Positions 37,646 to 50,432 of a DNA stretch of 64,000 nt are shown here, piece by piece. The stretch comes from Iris pallida (Eukaryota; Streptophyta; Magnoliopsida; Asparagales; Iridaceae): contig JANAVB010023997.1 in assembly GCA_029216955.1 (NCBI GenBank), positions 1,682,491 through 1,746,490 of the forward strand, read 5' to 3'. Position 1 is the first letter of the stretch; each line of letters begins with the position of its first letter. The notes beneath the pieces were generated by a model. It was not told where the DNA came from. It saw nothing but the letters and a program-made list of their open reading frames with translations, and did no database searches. The translations under genes and the position numbers were made by a program.

Positions 37646-39160
37646 TGTTGGCCCAATGATTACATTGTGTTTTTGAATATGGCTAATCAGTTAAATTTAA
37701 CATAATGATGTCACTAATATTCATATACTCACTATCATGTTGCTACTTAAACTTAGCTTTGTCCTAATTGTCCTATATTATATTGCTATGCTTGTATCGT
37801 ACTGCAACATATTTTGTTGGCCTAACATGCTATCATGTTGTTACTTAAACTTAGCAATGTCCTAATTGTCCTATATTGTATTGCTATGCTTGTATCGTAC
37901 TGCAACATATTTTGCTGGCCTAACATGTATTTGTAGACATGCAGTAAGCATGATCTAACATGATCAAACAGGACATAGGCAATGAAGAATTAATGTTGGA
38001 CCAAAGACGGCGTCATATAAAGGGATTTCTCCGAACCGCCTAGCGACCTATCCGGGGCCTCGCATCGGGGGTTCCGCTGCCCGGTCAGCGGACAGGGGTC
38101 GAGGGGGCAGCGCCCCCCGTCGGGGGTTCGGGGGCGAAGCCCCCGAAAGGTATTCAGATTTCCAGATCTGTTTATCTTCGGACGACTGCTGTCAAGGAAA
38201 AAGACGTCTTCAGGGCTGCTCAAATATCAGAAGAAAGGCATCATTTCAGGGCTCTTGGTTTTCCTAATTGTTCTAAGTCTGTAATCTTCAATTTATTGAG
38301 TCTAGGAGAATGTGTACGTTGAGTCGCACTGAGTCATCTCAACCCCTAGCATATCTCTCCAAAGCTCTACCATACAACAGACCAATTCCTGAACCAAGCC
38401 CAAGCTCCACAAAGCCCAAAAGCCCAATGGACCAATTCTGGCTGCTGGAGACAGAGTTCGGGCCGAACTCTGCCTCCACACAGAGTTCGGGCCGAACTCT
38501 GTCCCCTGATTTTCAGGAGCTGATTTTTAGGGCCTGCTTGCTGCTAGCTGTCCAACGGCCATATTTTTGAATCTTGAGGACAGAATTCTGGCCGAATTCT
38601 GCCTGTCCCGAACCCTATAAATAGGCCTTGGTTTCTCTCTTTTGAAACCATCCACTCTTCTATTCTTCTTCTCTTACATAGCCTATATAGTCAAGAGCCT
38701 TACTCTTCCAATCTACTAGCCACAAAACTTCCTAAGCCCCAAGGTACTCAAGTGCGATTCAGCTAGAAGTTTTTGTGCAAGAGTTGAAAAGAAAAGTCAC
38801 TTGGACAATTCCAAGTCGCTTGGAAAATTCCAAGCAAATCGCCACTGCGATCCTCTGTAAGAAGTTGACGTGCTCTTCTGAAGAAAAGGCACGGGTTGTA
38901 AACTACTATTTCACAAATAGTGGATTTGAATCCTGAGCTAGAGTTCTCAGGCCTGGACTAGTCCTCCACGAGGGAAACCAGGTTAAAACTGCTGTGTCTG
39001 CGAATGCTCTTCTGATCTTTATTCCTTCCGCATTTATTTCTGATTTATTTACTATCTTGATAGTTGTTTTTGTGGAGGTGATATAGAGTTAATTTTTATT
39101 TGGTGATTATTGACACAAACTCTATTCACCCCCCTCTAGAGTTGCCTACATGTGTTTTCA
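37646..39160 (+). repeat. 3' LTR of the Sirevirus-like element
   Basis: An essentially identical copy of 30366-31880 (two transitions in 1515 bases), followed by the GGATT duplication and the resumed copia sequence. Confidence 0.93.
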
Positions 39161-39165
39161 GGATT

Positions 39166-40055
39166 ATTGTGTAGATTATAAATATTTCACCACTTAAATT
39201 CAAATCAGCTACAACAACAATATATGGCCCTTTTCTATAATCTATACTCTACACTTTTTTCTGCTTCTCCCCTGAAGTGAAGATTCAGGTGAATAATAGT
39301 ACATGATTGACACATGGAATGACACATCCATGGTCACAAACATTTGTTCAATAGTGGATGATAACAACGATGTCCTTTATGGTGATATACATACCTAACA
39401 AAATATACTTCAGGGCTCACTATTCCAATTACTGCCTGGGTTCTTATGAAGGTGCACATAGGCAACACAACTAAAAAACATACGGTGACAAATTAGGTGT
39501 ATGTGGTGTAGAAATCAGTGAAGTCAGAGTTTGGTGTGGTATCTAAAAATTAATCATACGGAAAGGCACTCTATTGATCAAGTAAGCAACGGAAGTAAAG
39601 TCTTACCCTAATAGGATAGTAGCACATTTGTCTTAAGCAAGGAAACATGAACCACAAGTAAAAGATGCCTATTCTTTCACTCTTTAACTCCCTTCTGTTG
39701 TGGAGTGTATGGATAGGTAGTCTGATGGACAATACCATGATTATCCAAAATGGTTTGAAAATCATTATTCACATATTCATGTCCATTATCAGTATGAAGT
39801 ACCTATATCGGTGCTTTATTGAACTTGCACCATTTTATGGAATGTCTTAAATTCATCGTACACTACACTCTTATTTTTCATCAAAACAACCCATGTCATG
39901 TGAATGCAGTCATCAATAATTATGAACCAATGGGTACTGTCTAAGGTGGCAAATTTAGACGGATCCCAAACATTAGAATGAATTAATATAAATAGTGCAA
40001 AGCTCGATCTTATTCAAACTGGGTGAGAATGGAACACAGCGTATCATGCCCCAGT
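39166..40055 (-). pseudogene. copia pol remnant: integrase region
   Basis: The minus strand shows decayed integrase blocks: a SDNG-like/HEYVNNDFQ segment near 39780, a HQTTYPYTPQQKGVKERKNR-like stretch near 39700, and VAYVHLHKN then KGHRCYHP near 39430. This matches the order of Ty1/copia integrase and the following connecting region. It is broken throughout and is the continuation of 28238-30365 across the inserted element. Confidence 0.7.
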
Positions 40056-40070
40056 CCAAATATACGTATG

Positions 40071-40345
40071 TCACTCCCATTTTTCGTTATACATTTCGGT
40101 ATACGTATACAAATTTCTGACATTTGTCAGGTGACCCGTATTTAGACTCGTCTTGCTCAGTCTTGGCTTGGTTTAGTCTTAGTTTGATCTAGCTAGTTTT
40201 GGTTTGGTTCACCTTGGTTCTTCATGATATGTGGCTTGGCTTGGTTTGGTTTGGGTTAGTTTAATATGACTTGGCTTGGTGTATATACCAGCTTCTTCTC
40301 TCTCCTCTCATTTATTCTTTATTTACTCTTCTCCATTACTCCTCC
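40071..40345 (+). other. LTR-like fragment of uncertain origin
   Basis: It starts TGTCACTCCC, has repeated GGCTTGGTTTGG words and ends with GTATATACC followed by CTCTCTCC, which looks like an LTR promoter. It is truncated by the gypsy LTR starting at 40346. No partner copy is seen in the window. Confidence 0.35.
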
Positions 40346-41954
40346 TGTCATGCCCCGAGCCGACAAACCGTTCGTTCCCGGTATTATTTTACCGAATCGA
40401 TCGTCCTCGCTAAGGCGTAATGCCGTACGAGTCTGGAATTGCACTCGTACAAGGCAAGAACATTACGTTGATTTTTATATTGAAATGCCAAGTTGAAACT
40501 TCACAAATCACATCAAATTGAGATGCAGTATAATAAGATAGAAATATGCTTTTCATTCATAGCTTAAAACGAAGTACAAGTCGTAATTATATTGGATGCC
40601 GTTACGGCTACATTGATTGAAAACAAAAGAAACATACTCGACAAGCTGCCTTAACTAACACTTGTCGTTCCATATATTCGCCCCTTTATACATAAACCTT
40701 CGATTGAATTTGCTTCAAAATACTTCAGGATAGAAAGAGCTTCAAAACGCCTCTTCGCACTTCAGCTTCAGTTTAGAGCTCCTGTATCACCTAGGGAATT
40801 GGGGGAGGGAATTAGCACACTTGCTAAGTGGACGAGACGAACCTACTCGTCTAAACTGACTCTGATTGTTAAGGTAGGCATGCTTTAGAGTTGTCTTTCT
40901 ATTTAGAACTAAATGAGTTCAGTTCATATCGATAGCCATCTTTGAAGTAATAAAGCATACAGTAAAAATATAGTATTTTATCACATTTCTTACCACGGCC
41001 GTGCTCGTCCCTGCATAAAAACAGAGATAATACAAACTACCTGCATAAGACAATAGGTGAGCATGCTACTATCTTATATGTGCGGTCATTGATGCTATGC
41101 ATCATGAGGGACTTTTATATGGCATTACGACGTGCCTGTCAGGTTGGGTTGCAAGCCCTGCTGCAGGTCCCGCAATGCCTCGCGCCGAAGCACGAATTTG
41201 ATTATTCCCCCTAGGTCGATTCGGTTTCGATGCCCCGGATACTGTATCGAGGAAAGTTCAACTTGTGCACAAGCTGTCCATGACCATGCCAATGTATGAA
41301 CTGTTTAATATGTGCGGACAGATTTGTATAGCACGGACAGTATTGAGTGACATTATCATTTCTCCCAACTCATGCAACGATTTATTTTCCCCAAATCCGT
41401 ACTCCCGGTTTAGTTTCCCGTAGGCACCAAATTGTCCGAGGTATTATAACCCATGATCGCCGTTTCATATTATTTTGCAGCACGTGAAATAGTCTATCTT
41501 TTTACTAGAACCTTAAACTTTTTCGTTTATGTGCGAAACTTATATTTTTAGAGTAAATTACTCTAAATCGATACATTTTTTCCAAGTTCTTGACCTTAGT
41601 GGATTGGCATGCATTTAACTTGGCATTGTCGAGTTGAATGAATTCGAGACAAACAAAATTCGTTTGTAGGACAGAGTAGAAAAGAAGGGGCCGAATCACC
41701 CACCAAGTTCTTTGATCGTGCCGACCGTCGAAGCGCTTCGCAACGTTCAAGCTTCAGTTACGCGAGCTCCTGCAATGGCACCAACACTTAGTTAGGATTC
41801 CTTCTTTATTCCTTCGTTTCGAAATTCATAACTTGCATTCAGAAAATGACACGAAAGTACTTCATCAAAACCAAGCGGCAAAAGCTCCAAGAAACCCATA
41901 CAGCGGTTCGGGTCCCGTCAAAGGGACTCTTATATAGAGCTCACTCATCGAAAC

Positions 41955-44900
41955 TGTCACGACCCGCTCCCGAATAATCGGACACGAGTCGGACACGCCC
42001 AGCCTTCGTCGTTAGACACGACGAAGTAAGCTGTACCAATACTAGGGAAACTAACAAGTAATCATGAAGTAAGGTAACATCACAGCATCTATAAACGAAA
42101 TCCCAGAAATAGTACAAGTCTATATGTTTTATTACAATCATCTAGAAATGTCAAATGTCTGACTAAGTCTCAAAATAAGAAATGACATAAAGGAAAGGTA
42201 CTAAGCCTCTGCGGCCTCTAGGTCCAGCACAGCTCCAGCTGGCTCAGCAATAATAGCAACATCCCGTCCATAGAAGGTGTCGCAAATAGCCTCCATCTCA
42301 CCTGCAACATATCCTATTCAGGAGCGGAGCAAAGTACAGTTCTAGGTAATGAAACATGAACATGAAATGGATACAAGATGTACAGGAAATGAAATACAGG
42401 AATGAGCAGGTAAATACAGGAAAGTAGTACAGGAACTAAGTACAGGAGATATAGTACATGAATGTAAGGTACAGAAAATGTAACGTGCAGGAATGTAAAG
42501 TACAGGAATGAAACTATGATCCTGCAGTACCAGACATGATGTGCACACTATCGAAATACATCTAGTCCATGTGACCGGCTAGGGTGTGTACAGGAGCATG
42601 CACAGGAGTACATGAATATGGTACGACTTAGGACCCGCGTGCACAGTGCGAGGCCTAAGCTAGGTATAGGAATATAGTAACCGGGTTTGGTCACATGGCT
42701 AGTGTATTTCCCCACCCGACACTAGCAAGTACAAGAACAGGAGTACCAGAATACAGGAATACATGATATCGTGCTATAACAGTGTCACAAGAAAAGGGTA
42801 CAGGAATGTAAATGTACAAAACCATAGAAAGTACTTGCCTTGCTCCAGAAAAGTACAAGTAGGCAAAAAGCTGGATGATCTCCTGTTAATAATAATGATG
42901 TGTACAAGTTGGTTAATATATGAATAAGTTATACTAACTAAATGTTGTCAACTAACCAATTAGCTATTGCTCCTTGTTTAACTAAGTATAGTTTCATTTG
43001 CAGTTTAAACCAATCTATCTATAAAAGAATACTAAACATTAATTTCTATGGTAATTAAATTGGGTAATTATTTAAGTAAAAACTTATATTAATAAATTTC
43101 CTAAATACCTATACAAAAACCATAGGTGATTGAAAGTATGTACAGAGAAGGTTATCATGAGTAAAATACTTTCATAACCTTAAAATATTCTAATACTACC
43201 TATGATCTCTCATTTATAAAAGAACTCAACCTCCTGTAGACCTTCCAAATCAAGGTTGCAACAAAACTCTAAATCACAATTTAAAGGAAAGTTATTTAAT
43301 CTAATAGCTATTGCACTCATCCATATACTACAGACTTTTAGCATACCAGCAAGTATTCCAAGTAGCAATTTAAAAGTAACAATTATAAATCAACTACTGT
43401 TGTGCACGTGTAGGCATGACAATATAACACTTGGTTACTTCAAGTCTTTCCTCATCAAGAATATACACAAAACTTTAATAAAACTTTAAATGAACTATCC
43501 TCTCTCCAATCCAGTCCCCTCAGGTCCGGCCCATTGCCAAAAATCAGCCATCAACACACACTCAACTTTTCCCCCAGTTACTGACTTCCTCCCAGTTACT
43601 CTGGAGTAGGAGCACAGAAAAAAAATTAAAAGAAAAGTTCATAACTATCAAGAATTTTACACTCCAGGAGTCCCAACTTCAACTCAAATTTTTACCAATA
43701 ATTTAAGGAGAAGAAAATAAATCACAGGAAATTATTTATACAGATAACTTAAGAAGGAAATCTAAAGAATAAATATACAACCAAATTGAAAATCTAAAAC
43801 AAAATAAAGAAGATCAATCATGCTCAAATCAGCAAGTTCCGCACCCACTGATATCTAACGCCTCCCAGGTTCAACAGTTCCAGACACTAGACGCTCCATG
43901 ATAAATACGACTTAATCGAGTCGTATCTAACCCAACACACCAACATGATCCCGTCGGACACGAACATAACAGCACGAACACTGGAACAAAATCACAACCG
44001 ACATTACCCCTTCCCAAAAACAACCAACAGGAAATAAATATTGGAAACAATTACCTGAAGAGAGTACAAGAGAACTGGCTCAGGATCAACACTTTACTGC
44101 TCCCAGTGTTCAGCAAATCACTGTTCAGGTATTCATCCAACCATTCCACACAAGATCAGAAAATAAACATATGTAAAATTATATGATAAAACCATTTCTA
44201 AATCTGGATCCTGATCTTCCTGAATGACTCGACTAAACAAATCCTCATTAACAAGAACAACCTAATATTAAGGATCAACTATTCTAGTCTGTACCCCAAA
44301 TTACTGAGTAAAATGCTTACAAGTTTAGACACTCACCGAGTAGATCGAATTATAGAAAGAACATAAGACCTCGAACTCTGATTGGATCGACACCCGATCT
44401 AACGTCCTGTTGAAATCATTCAACATCCAAATTTCCAAAACTCAAAAGAAAATCCTAACAGCATAGATCAACCCAAAATGATAAAAACAACTCACAATTG
44501 AACGTCACAGGACTTAGGGAGTGAGCTCCTAACCGATCCGTCCAGAATCGAGTTCGCACGGATCGATTCCTAGGGGTAAATTCCACAGAAGAGAAGAAAG
44601 AAGGATCAATCACTAAACTTAAAGGAACCAACACTACAACCGAAATGAATTTGATGAGTTCGGATGGCTTACTGTAACTTGACGAAAGAGAAGAAGAACA
44701 CCCGGATCTACTCGTCGGAAGTCTCCTAGCTACTGTTGAGAAGACAACCGCCACAGTGGGTCGAGCTCCATTGTGGACGATCAGAGCGTCGTCGGAGAAA
44801 CCGAACTATGCTAACGAGCCACTCGCCGAGGAATCGATGAGCTGGTGAAGGAGATCCATCATTAGAGTCGTCGCCGAAGACCGCCTAGGTTGCCGAGCTC

Positions 44901-45478
44901 GGTCGAGAAGAGAAATCCCGTCGAGGAAGAACACCGAGGAAGTCGTGGTTCAGGAGAGAGCCACCGCCTCCACCGTCGAAGTCTTCGAAGACGAAGTCGC
45001 CACCGGCCGAGTCGGAACCCTAAATCGCTCACTGGAGGAAACCCTAAATCGCTCACTGAAGGAAAGCTCAGAGAAAAAAAAAAGGGATCGGTGGAGAGTA
45101 ACTTTCTCTCTCCACCACAGGCTTAAAAAGAAAAGTAAATTTGCATTTTACAATTTACCCCTTCCCAAAACATATTTACAAAAGTCCCTTCCGCCAAGTA
45201 AAATTCTCATAAAAGCCCTCTGCTGTTTCAAAATTACAGGAAATTGATTTAAAATCAATTGAGAATCACATGGTGGACCCAAATCATTGTAACAACTTTT
45301 CAAATTTGAAAAGTTGTCCAAAATTAATTCCCTCCAAAATCTTATCATCCAATCAATAAAATGTAAGCTAATTTATTATTTAAAACCATATTATTATTCA
45401 AAGCTTAAATAATACCAATTGTTTAATAACTAGAAACTCATTATTTATATAAAAAAAAATCAGGGAAGTGGAGTTACA
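41955..45478 (-). repeat. 3' LTR of the Tekay element
   Basis: 3524 bp, AT-rich, with dense GTACAGGAA words at 42330-42850 and a GC-richer patch at 44500-45100. ORFs inside (for example 44455-44754 and 44862-45056) occur in both LTRs and are not genes. Confidence 0.92.
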
Positions 45479-45611
45479 AATCTTCCTCCCTTAAAAAAAT
45501 TTCGTCCTCGAAATTCAAGGACAACTAAGCAACACAAAATCTCAGCAAGCACAAGGGTCCAAACACTAGTCATTTATTGGAATTAGAATCCCACAACAGA
45601 ATACAGTCAAA

Positions 45612-48600
45612 TCAATCAAATAAAGTGGGATAGCGCTCTCGCATCTCGTCCTCGCGCTCCCATGTGGACTCTTCCGGAGAGTGATGTCTCCACATGACAC
45701 GAACGAGAGAGATAGTCTGGTTCCGTAAGCGCTTCTCCCTCTGATCGAGGATCTCTACTGGCTGCTCCTCGTAAGTCAATCTTGGGCCCACCTCTAGCTC
45801 GGAATAGTCCACCACATGGCTGGGGTCTGGAATGTATCGTCGGAGCTGAGATACGTGGAAGACATCGTGCACTCCCTCTAAGCTAGCTGGAAGCGCCAGT
45901 CGATATGCCACCTCGCCAATCCGTGCTGTCACGTCAAATGGTCCGATGAATCTCGGACTGAGCTTCCCGCCTCTGCCGAACCGAATGACGCCCCTGGTCG
46001 GTGAGATCTTCAGGAATACTCTGTCTCCAACCTCGAACTCAAGCGGTCGTCTGCTGCTGTCCGCCCAATGCTTCTGTCGATCCTGCGCAACCCTGAGACG
46101 ATCTCTGATCAGTCTGACTTTCTCTGCTGAGTCCACCACCATCTCTGGCCCAAGTAAAGCTCTCTCGCCAACGTCGTCCCAAGATAGCGGCGTGCGACAT
46201 CTCCGTCCATACAGTGCCTCGAATGGAGTCATCTCGATGCTGGCCTGATAACTGTTGTTATAGGCAAATTCCACCAGGTGCAAATGGTCCTCCCACGATC
46301 CGCCGAAGTCGAGTACGCAAACCCGCAGCATGTCCTCCAAGGTCTGAATGGTCCTCTCGGACTGCCCATCCGTCTGTGGATGATAGGCGGTGCTGAATTT
46401 CAACTGTGACCCCAAGCTCTACTGTAGACTCCTCCAAAAGTGTGACGTGAAGCGGCTGTCTCGATCTGAAACGATGCTAACTGGCACTCCGTGAATCCTC
46501 ACGATCTGACGTATGTAAAGATCTGCAAGCTTCTCGATCGACAGCCCAACCTTGAACGGAATGAAATGGGCAGACTTTGTCAACCTGTCCACGATCACCC
46601 AAATAGCGTCTTTGCCACTAGGAGTACGCGGCAATCCAGAGACAAAGTCCATGGTAATGTGCTCCCACTTCCATTCCGGAATAGGTAAAGGCTGGAGTAG
46701 TCCTGCTGGTCTCTGGCGCTCCGCCTTGACTTGCTGGCACACAAGGCGTCTGGAAACAAATCTGGCGACCTCTCTCTTCATCCCATACCACCAAACATAC
46801 TCACGCAAATCCTTGTACATCTTGGTAGATCCAGGATGTATAGAATATTGCGACTGATGGGCCTCCTGCATCACCTCTTCCCGCAAGTCCTTAGGCACAC
46901 ACAGCTGGCTCCCGTGCCTCAAGGATCCGTCCTCTGCAATGGTGAAATCATCGAGCAGACCTAACTCTGCCTGAGCTCTAAGACCCTAGATTCCCTCATC
47001 AAGCAACTGGGCCTCCTTGATCTTCTCTAGCAACCCCGACTGTATCTGCATGTGCATCATCTGACCTCCGTACCCTGGGAGAACAATCTCAATCCCAAGG
47101 CTCTCTAGATCCTCCAAGAGATGCCGGTCCATGGTGAGATACATAGCAATAGGATATCGACTGAGAGCGTCTGCTACCACATTCGCCTTCCCAGGGTGGT
47201 ACTGCAGACTGATGTCGAAGTCCTTCATGAGTTCCAGCCATCTGCGCTGCCTCATATTCAGCTCCTTCTGAGTAAAGACATACTTCAGGCTTTTGTGGTC
47301 CGTGAAGATGTCCACTCTCTTCCCATATAGGTAATGCTTCCACAGTTTTAAGGCAAATATGACTGCTGCAAGCTCCAAGTCATGTGTAGGATAATTCTTC
47401 TCATGGGGCCTCAACTGTCTAGAAGCATACGCTATAACCTTCTTGTTCTGCTCCAGCACACATCCCAAGCCCTTCCCCGAAGCATCGCTGTAGATGACGA
47501 ATCCTCCTGATCCCGATGGCAAAGCTAGAACTGGTGCAGTCGTCAGTCTTCTCTTCAATTCTTCAAATGCTGTCTGGCAGGCGTCGCTCCATATGAACTC
47601 CTCGTCCTTCCGCGTAAGCTTCGTCATAGGCTCTGCTATCCTGGCGAAGTCCTTCACGAACTTCCTGTAGTATCCTGCTAGACCCAGGAAACTACGAATC
47701 TCTGCTACTGACTTGGGAGGTGCCCATGCTTCCACTGCTTCAATCTTCTTGGGATCCACAGAAATCCCCTCTCCAGTCACTACGTGCCCCAAAAACTCCA
47801 CTCTGTCCAAGAAAACTCACATTTCGAGAGTTTCCCGTACAGTTTCTCCTTCCGCAGAATCTCCAAAACAATCCGCAGATGCTCAACATGCTCCTCCTCC
47901 GTCTTGGAATAGATCAGAATGTCGTCAATGAAGACTACGACAAACTTATCCAAATATTTGTGGAAAACCTTATTCATCAGGTTCATAAACACAGCTGGGG
48001 CATTAGTGAGTCCGAACAGCATCACCAGGAACTCATACTGGCCGTATCGGGTGTTGAAGGCTGTCTTCGGAATATCCTGCTCCCGAACCTTCATCTGGTG
48101 GTACCCTGACCGAAGATCGATCTTAGAAAAGACCTTCGCTCCACTAAGCTGGTCAAACAGCTCGTCAATCCGTGGCAAAGGATATCGGTTCTTGATGGTG
48201 ATATTGTTGAGTGCACGGTAGTCAATGCACATCCTCACCGTCCCATCCTTCTTGGGCACAAAAAGCACCGGTGCTCCCCAGGGTGAAGCACTGGATCGAA
48301 TAAATCCTTTGCCCTCTAGCTCGTCAATCTGCGCCTTCAATTCTGCCGCCTCCTTCGGGTTGATCTTATAACAGTGCTGGGACTTCGGTGCTGATCCGGG
48401 CAATAGGTCAATGCCGAACTCCACGTCTCGATCTGGTGGCAATCCTGGAAGCTCCTCGGGGAAGACGTCGAGATACTCTGCAATCAGCGGATGCGGCAAC
48501 TCCTGGTCTTCTGCAACAGCTCCGAAGTAGACCCCCTCTGGCCTCTCTGTAACTCGTCTGCTGATCTCGAACGGTGGAACTCCTGGCGGGCTGAAGATCA

Positions 48601-48690
48601 CCTTCCCCTCATGGCAGTCAATTACGGCAAACTGCTCGCTCATCCAGTCGATGCCGAGGACTACGTCGAATCCAGGCAGTGGCATCACTA
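45612..48690 (-). pseudogene. Tekay pol: RT, RNase H, integrase, chromodomain
   Basis: Pol is read leftwards. The RT frame (47780-48690) includes LCIDYRAL-type and VVFIDD active-site motifs. RNase H (46986-47810) includes [13 protein letters not shown] and [10 protein letters not shown]. Integrase (45900-46985) includes [13 protein letters not shown] and TAYHPQTDGQSERTIQTLED. A chromodomain-like end follows (45612-45780). Frame changes occur near 48690 and 47805, and in-frame TAG codons at about 46987 and 46418. In the integrase zinc finger the first Cys appears replaced (SRRLVCQQ where CxxC is expected). This copy cannot make an intact polyprotein. Confidence 0.88.
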
Positions 48691-50226
48691 GAAGCGAGCC
48701 CTAATCTCCCTCCCAGCAATAGTGATAGGACATTCCACCATCTCACTCACTGGTACTAACCCACCTCCTGTCATAATCCGACAGTTCCGTCTAGTGGGCT
48801 TGGGTGTGAAGCCGTGTCTATGCAGAAACTCATATGATATAAAGCTATGTGTGGCTCCAGAATCAAACAATGCAATGGCAGGAAAAGAATGTAAAAGTAT
48901 AGAACCTGTGATCACATCTGGTACTGCCTCATCCTCCTCAACTGCCGCCATGACGTAAGCACGTCCTTGCTGCTGTCCTCCCCTCTGCTGACGCTGTGCA
49001 AACTGCTGCTGCTGAGTGGGTAAAGCTGGTCCCCTCTGTGGTACAGCTGGTAGAGCTCTGGGTGGTACAGGTGGTGGTCCTCCAGCTCCTCTCGGTCCTC
49101 CAGTCAGTCTAGCCGCAGCCTGTGGGCAGTCCCTCATCTGGTGTGCGTCTGATCTGCAGAATAAGCAGAGTCCGAGCCTCTTACGGCACTCGTCGAAGCG
49201 ATGTCCCGGCCGATAGCAGAATGTGCAAGTAATCCCCTGCTGCTGTCTCTGATGCTGATGTGCAGGAGCTCTGGCTGGTCGATGCTGCTGCTGTGCTGGC
49301 TGCTGAGGTCTCGTCGGAGTATGAGTCTGAACCCTCTTCGCTGGGGCCTGGAAGCTGCTGCTGCCCACGTCCCGGTCCCTCTTCAGTTTGGGGTCCGCCT
49401 CCTTCTCAACTGCCTGGGCGATCTTGAGGATGCTAGAGTAGGTAGTCGCCTGGCTAATCGCCACCGCATGTCGCAGCTCCCTGTTGAGACCCTTCTTGAA
49501 TCTCCATGCTCTGTCCTCTGGATCTCTAACCAGTCTCTCAGCAAACCTGCTGAGTCTGGTAAACTCCGAAGTGTACTGCGCAACCGTCATCGTCCCCTGC
49601 TGCAGCGCCTCGAACTGTATCCTCAACTCATCACGCTCTACCTCTGGAAAGAATTTCTCCTTGAACAGTATTTTGAAAACTGTCCAAGACACCCGGGGAT
49701 CCGTCAACTGGGGCTCCTCCCGGTACCAAGCTCTCGCCAAATCAAAGAGTCGCATGCTAGCCACTGACACCTTCTGGTCCTCTGGAATATTCGCCATGGT
49801 CAGGGTCCTCTCTGCGTTCTCCAGCCATTCATCTGCATAGATGATCCCCTCGTCGCCCCAGAAGTCCATCGGGCTAAGGTGCTGGTACTCTTTCGCTGTC
49901 CCGGGTCTCGGTCCTCGCGGTGCTGGAGGTGCTACTGGTGCTGGTGCTGGCTCTCTGGTCCTCAGCGCGTCGACGACAGTCGCTCTGAACTGCGCTGCCT
50001 GATGGTTCTGGGCCTCCAGAAAGTGCTGAAACAACGCCATCACTTGGTTGCCGTCAAGCATCATCGTCGGCGGCAGCGATGGAAAGATAGGAGGCACTGG
50101 CGGAAGCTGATCTGCCTGGATGTCTGGTGCTGGCTGCTCTGTACTGCCTGTCACTCCAGTGCTGACTGCGACTCCTGAGCTGCTCGCAACTCCTGGCTGA
50201 TCTGCGGTCTTCCTAGTGGCGACCAT
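48688..50226 (-). CDS. Tekay gag-protease ORF, 512 aa
   Basis: An intact frame from ATG at 50226. It has a low-complexity Gln/Pro/Ala N-terminus, then the capsid-like gag domain at about residues 110-230 (WYREEP, FKEKFFP, Y-T-S-E-F motifs). Two zinc knuckles follow at about 335-375 ([14 protein letters not shown] and [14 protein letters not shown]). The aspartic protease active site FDSGATHSF is near residue 450. Gag assembles the particle and the protease cleaves the polyprotein. The frame ends at TAG and RT continues in another frame, whether by programmed shift or mutation cannot be told. Confidence 0.88.
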   Translation of the reverse strand: MVATRKTADQPGVASSSGVAVSTGVTGSTEQPAPDIQADQLPPVPPIFPSLPPTMMLDGNQVMALFQHFLEAQNHQAAQFRATVVDALRTREPAPAPVAPPAPRGPRPGTAKEYQHLSPMDFWGDEGIIYADEWLENAERTLTMANIPEDQKVSVASMRLFDLARAWYREEPQLTDPRVSWTVFKILFKEKFFPEVERDELRIQFEALQQGTMTVAQYTSEFTRLSRFAERLVRDPEDRAWRFKKGLNRELRHAVAISQATTYSSILKIAQAVEKEADPKLKRDRDVGSSSFQAPAKRVQTHTPTRPQQPAQQQHRPARAPAHQHQRQQQGITCTFCYRPGHRFDECRKRLGLCLFCRSDAHQMRDCPQAAARLTGGPRGAGGPPPVPPRALPAVPQRGPALPTQQQQFAQRQQRGGQQQGRAYVMAAVEEDEAVPDVITGSILLHSFPAIALFDSGATHSFISYEFLHRHGFTPKPTRRNCRIMTGGGLVPVSEMVECPITIAGREIRARF

Positions 50227-50432
50227 CCTGCATAAAAAGAAAACTTTGTGATTGATAAAAACCTAATCTACCAGAAAAATATAAATGTTTATATATAATA
50301 ACCATATGTACCCGATATACCCGTTTTCCTATGCTGTGATTCAAGTTTCCCTAGTGTAAATCAAGTCCCCCAATAGTACGCTAAGACCTAGGTACCATTA
50401 GGATAGACCTGCATGGGCCACCACTAAAAACA

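Larger units (their letters stand above)
30366..39160 (+). mobile_element. Sirevirus-like gag-only LTR retrotransposon, 8.8 kb, TSD GGATT
   Basis: LTRs of 1515 bp at 30366-31880 and 37646-39160 are separated by exactly 7280. I found only two differences between them: A/G at 30519 versus 37799 and at 30634 versus 37914. GGATT duplications lie at 30361-30365 and 39161-39165. A perfect tRNA-iMet primer site TGGTATCAGAGC begins at 31883. Only gag is encoded; the 4.8 kb after it has no pol. Repeated polypurine tracts before the 3' LTR are a known Sirevirus trait. The copy is very young and must rely on an autonomous relative. Confidence 0.88.
22605..40055 (-). mobile_element. Decayed Ty1/copia element, interrupted by three insertions
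   Basis: The minus-strand 3' LTR is 22605-22809 joined to 28211-28237. It starts TGTTGATCGGC, has a TATATAA box, and is preceded by the purine-rich CTTGAGAAAGAG. Pol remnants follow at 28238-30365 (RNase H, RT) and 39166-40055 (integrase region). Insertions are a coding-free LTR element in the LTR, a MITE in RNase H and a Sirevirus-like element in pol. The 5' LTR was not found, so the right boundary is approximate. Confidence 0.72.

Noticed and set aside
44455..45247. ORFs in the GC-richer part of the Tekay LTR
   Set aside because: They recur in the other LTR (52933-53534) and overlap on both strands; no known domain.
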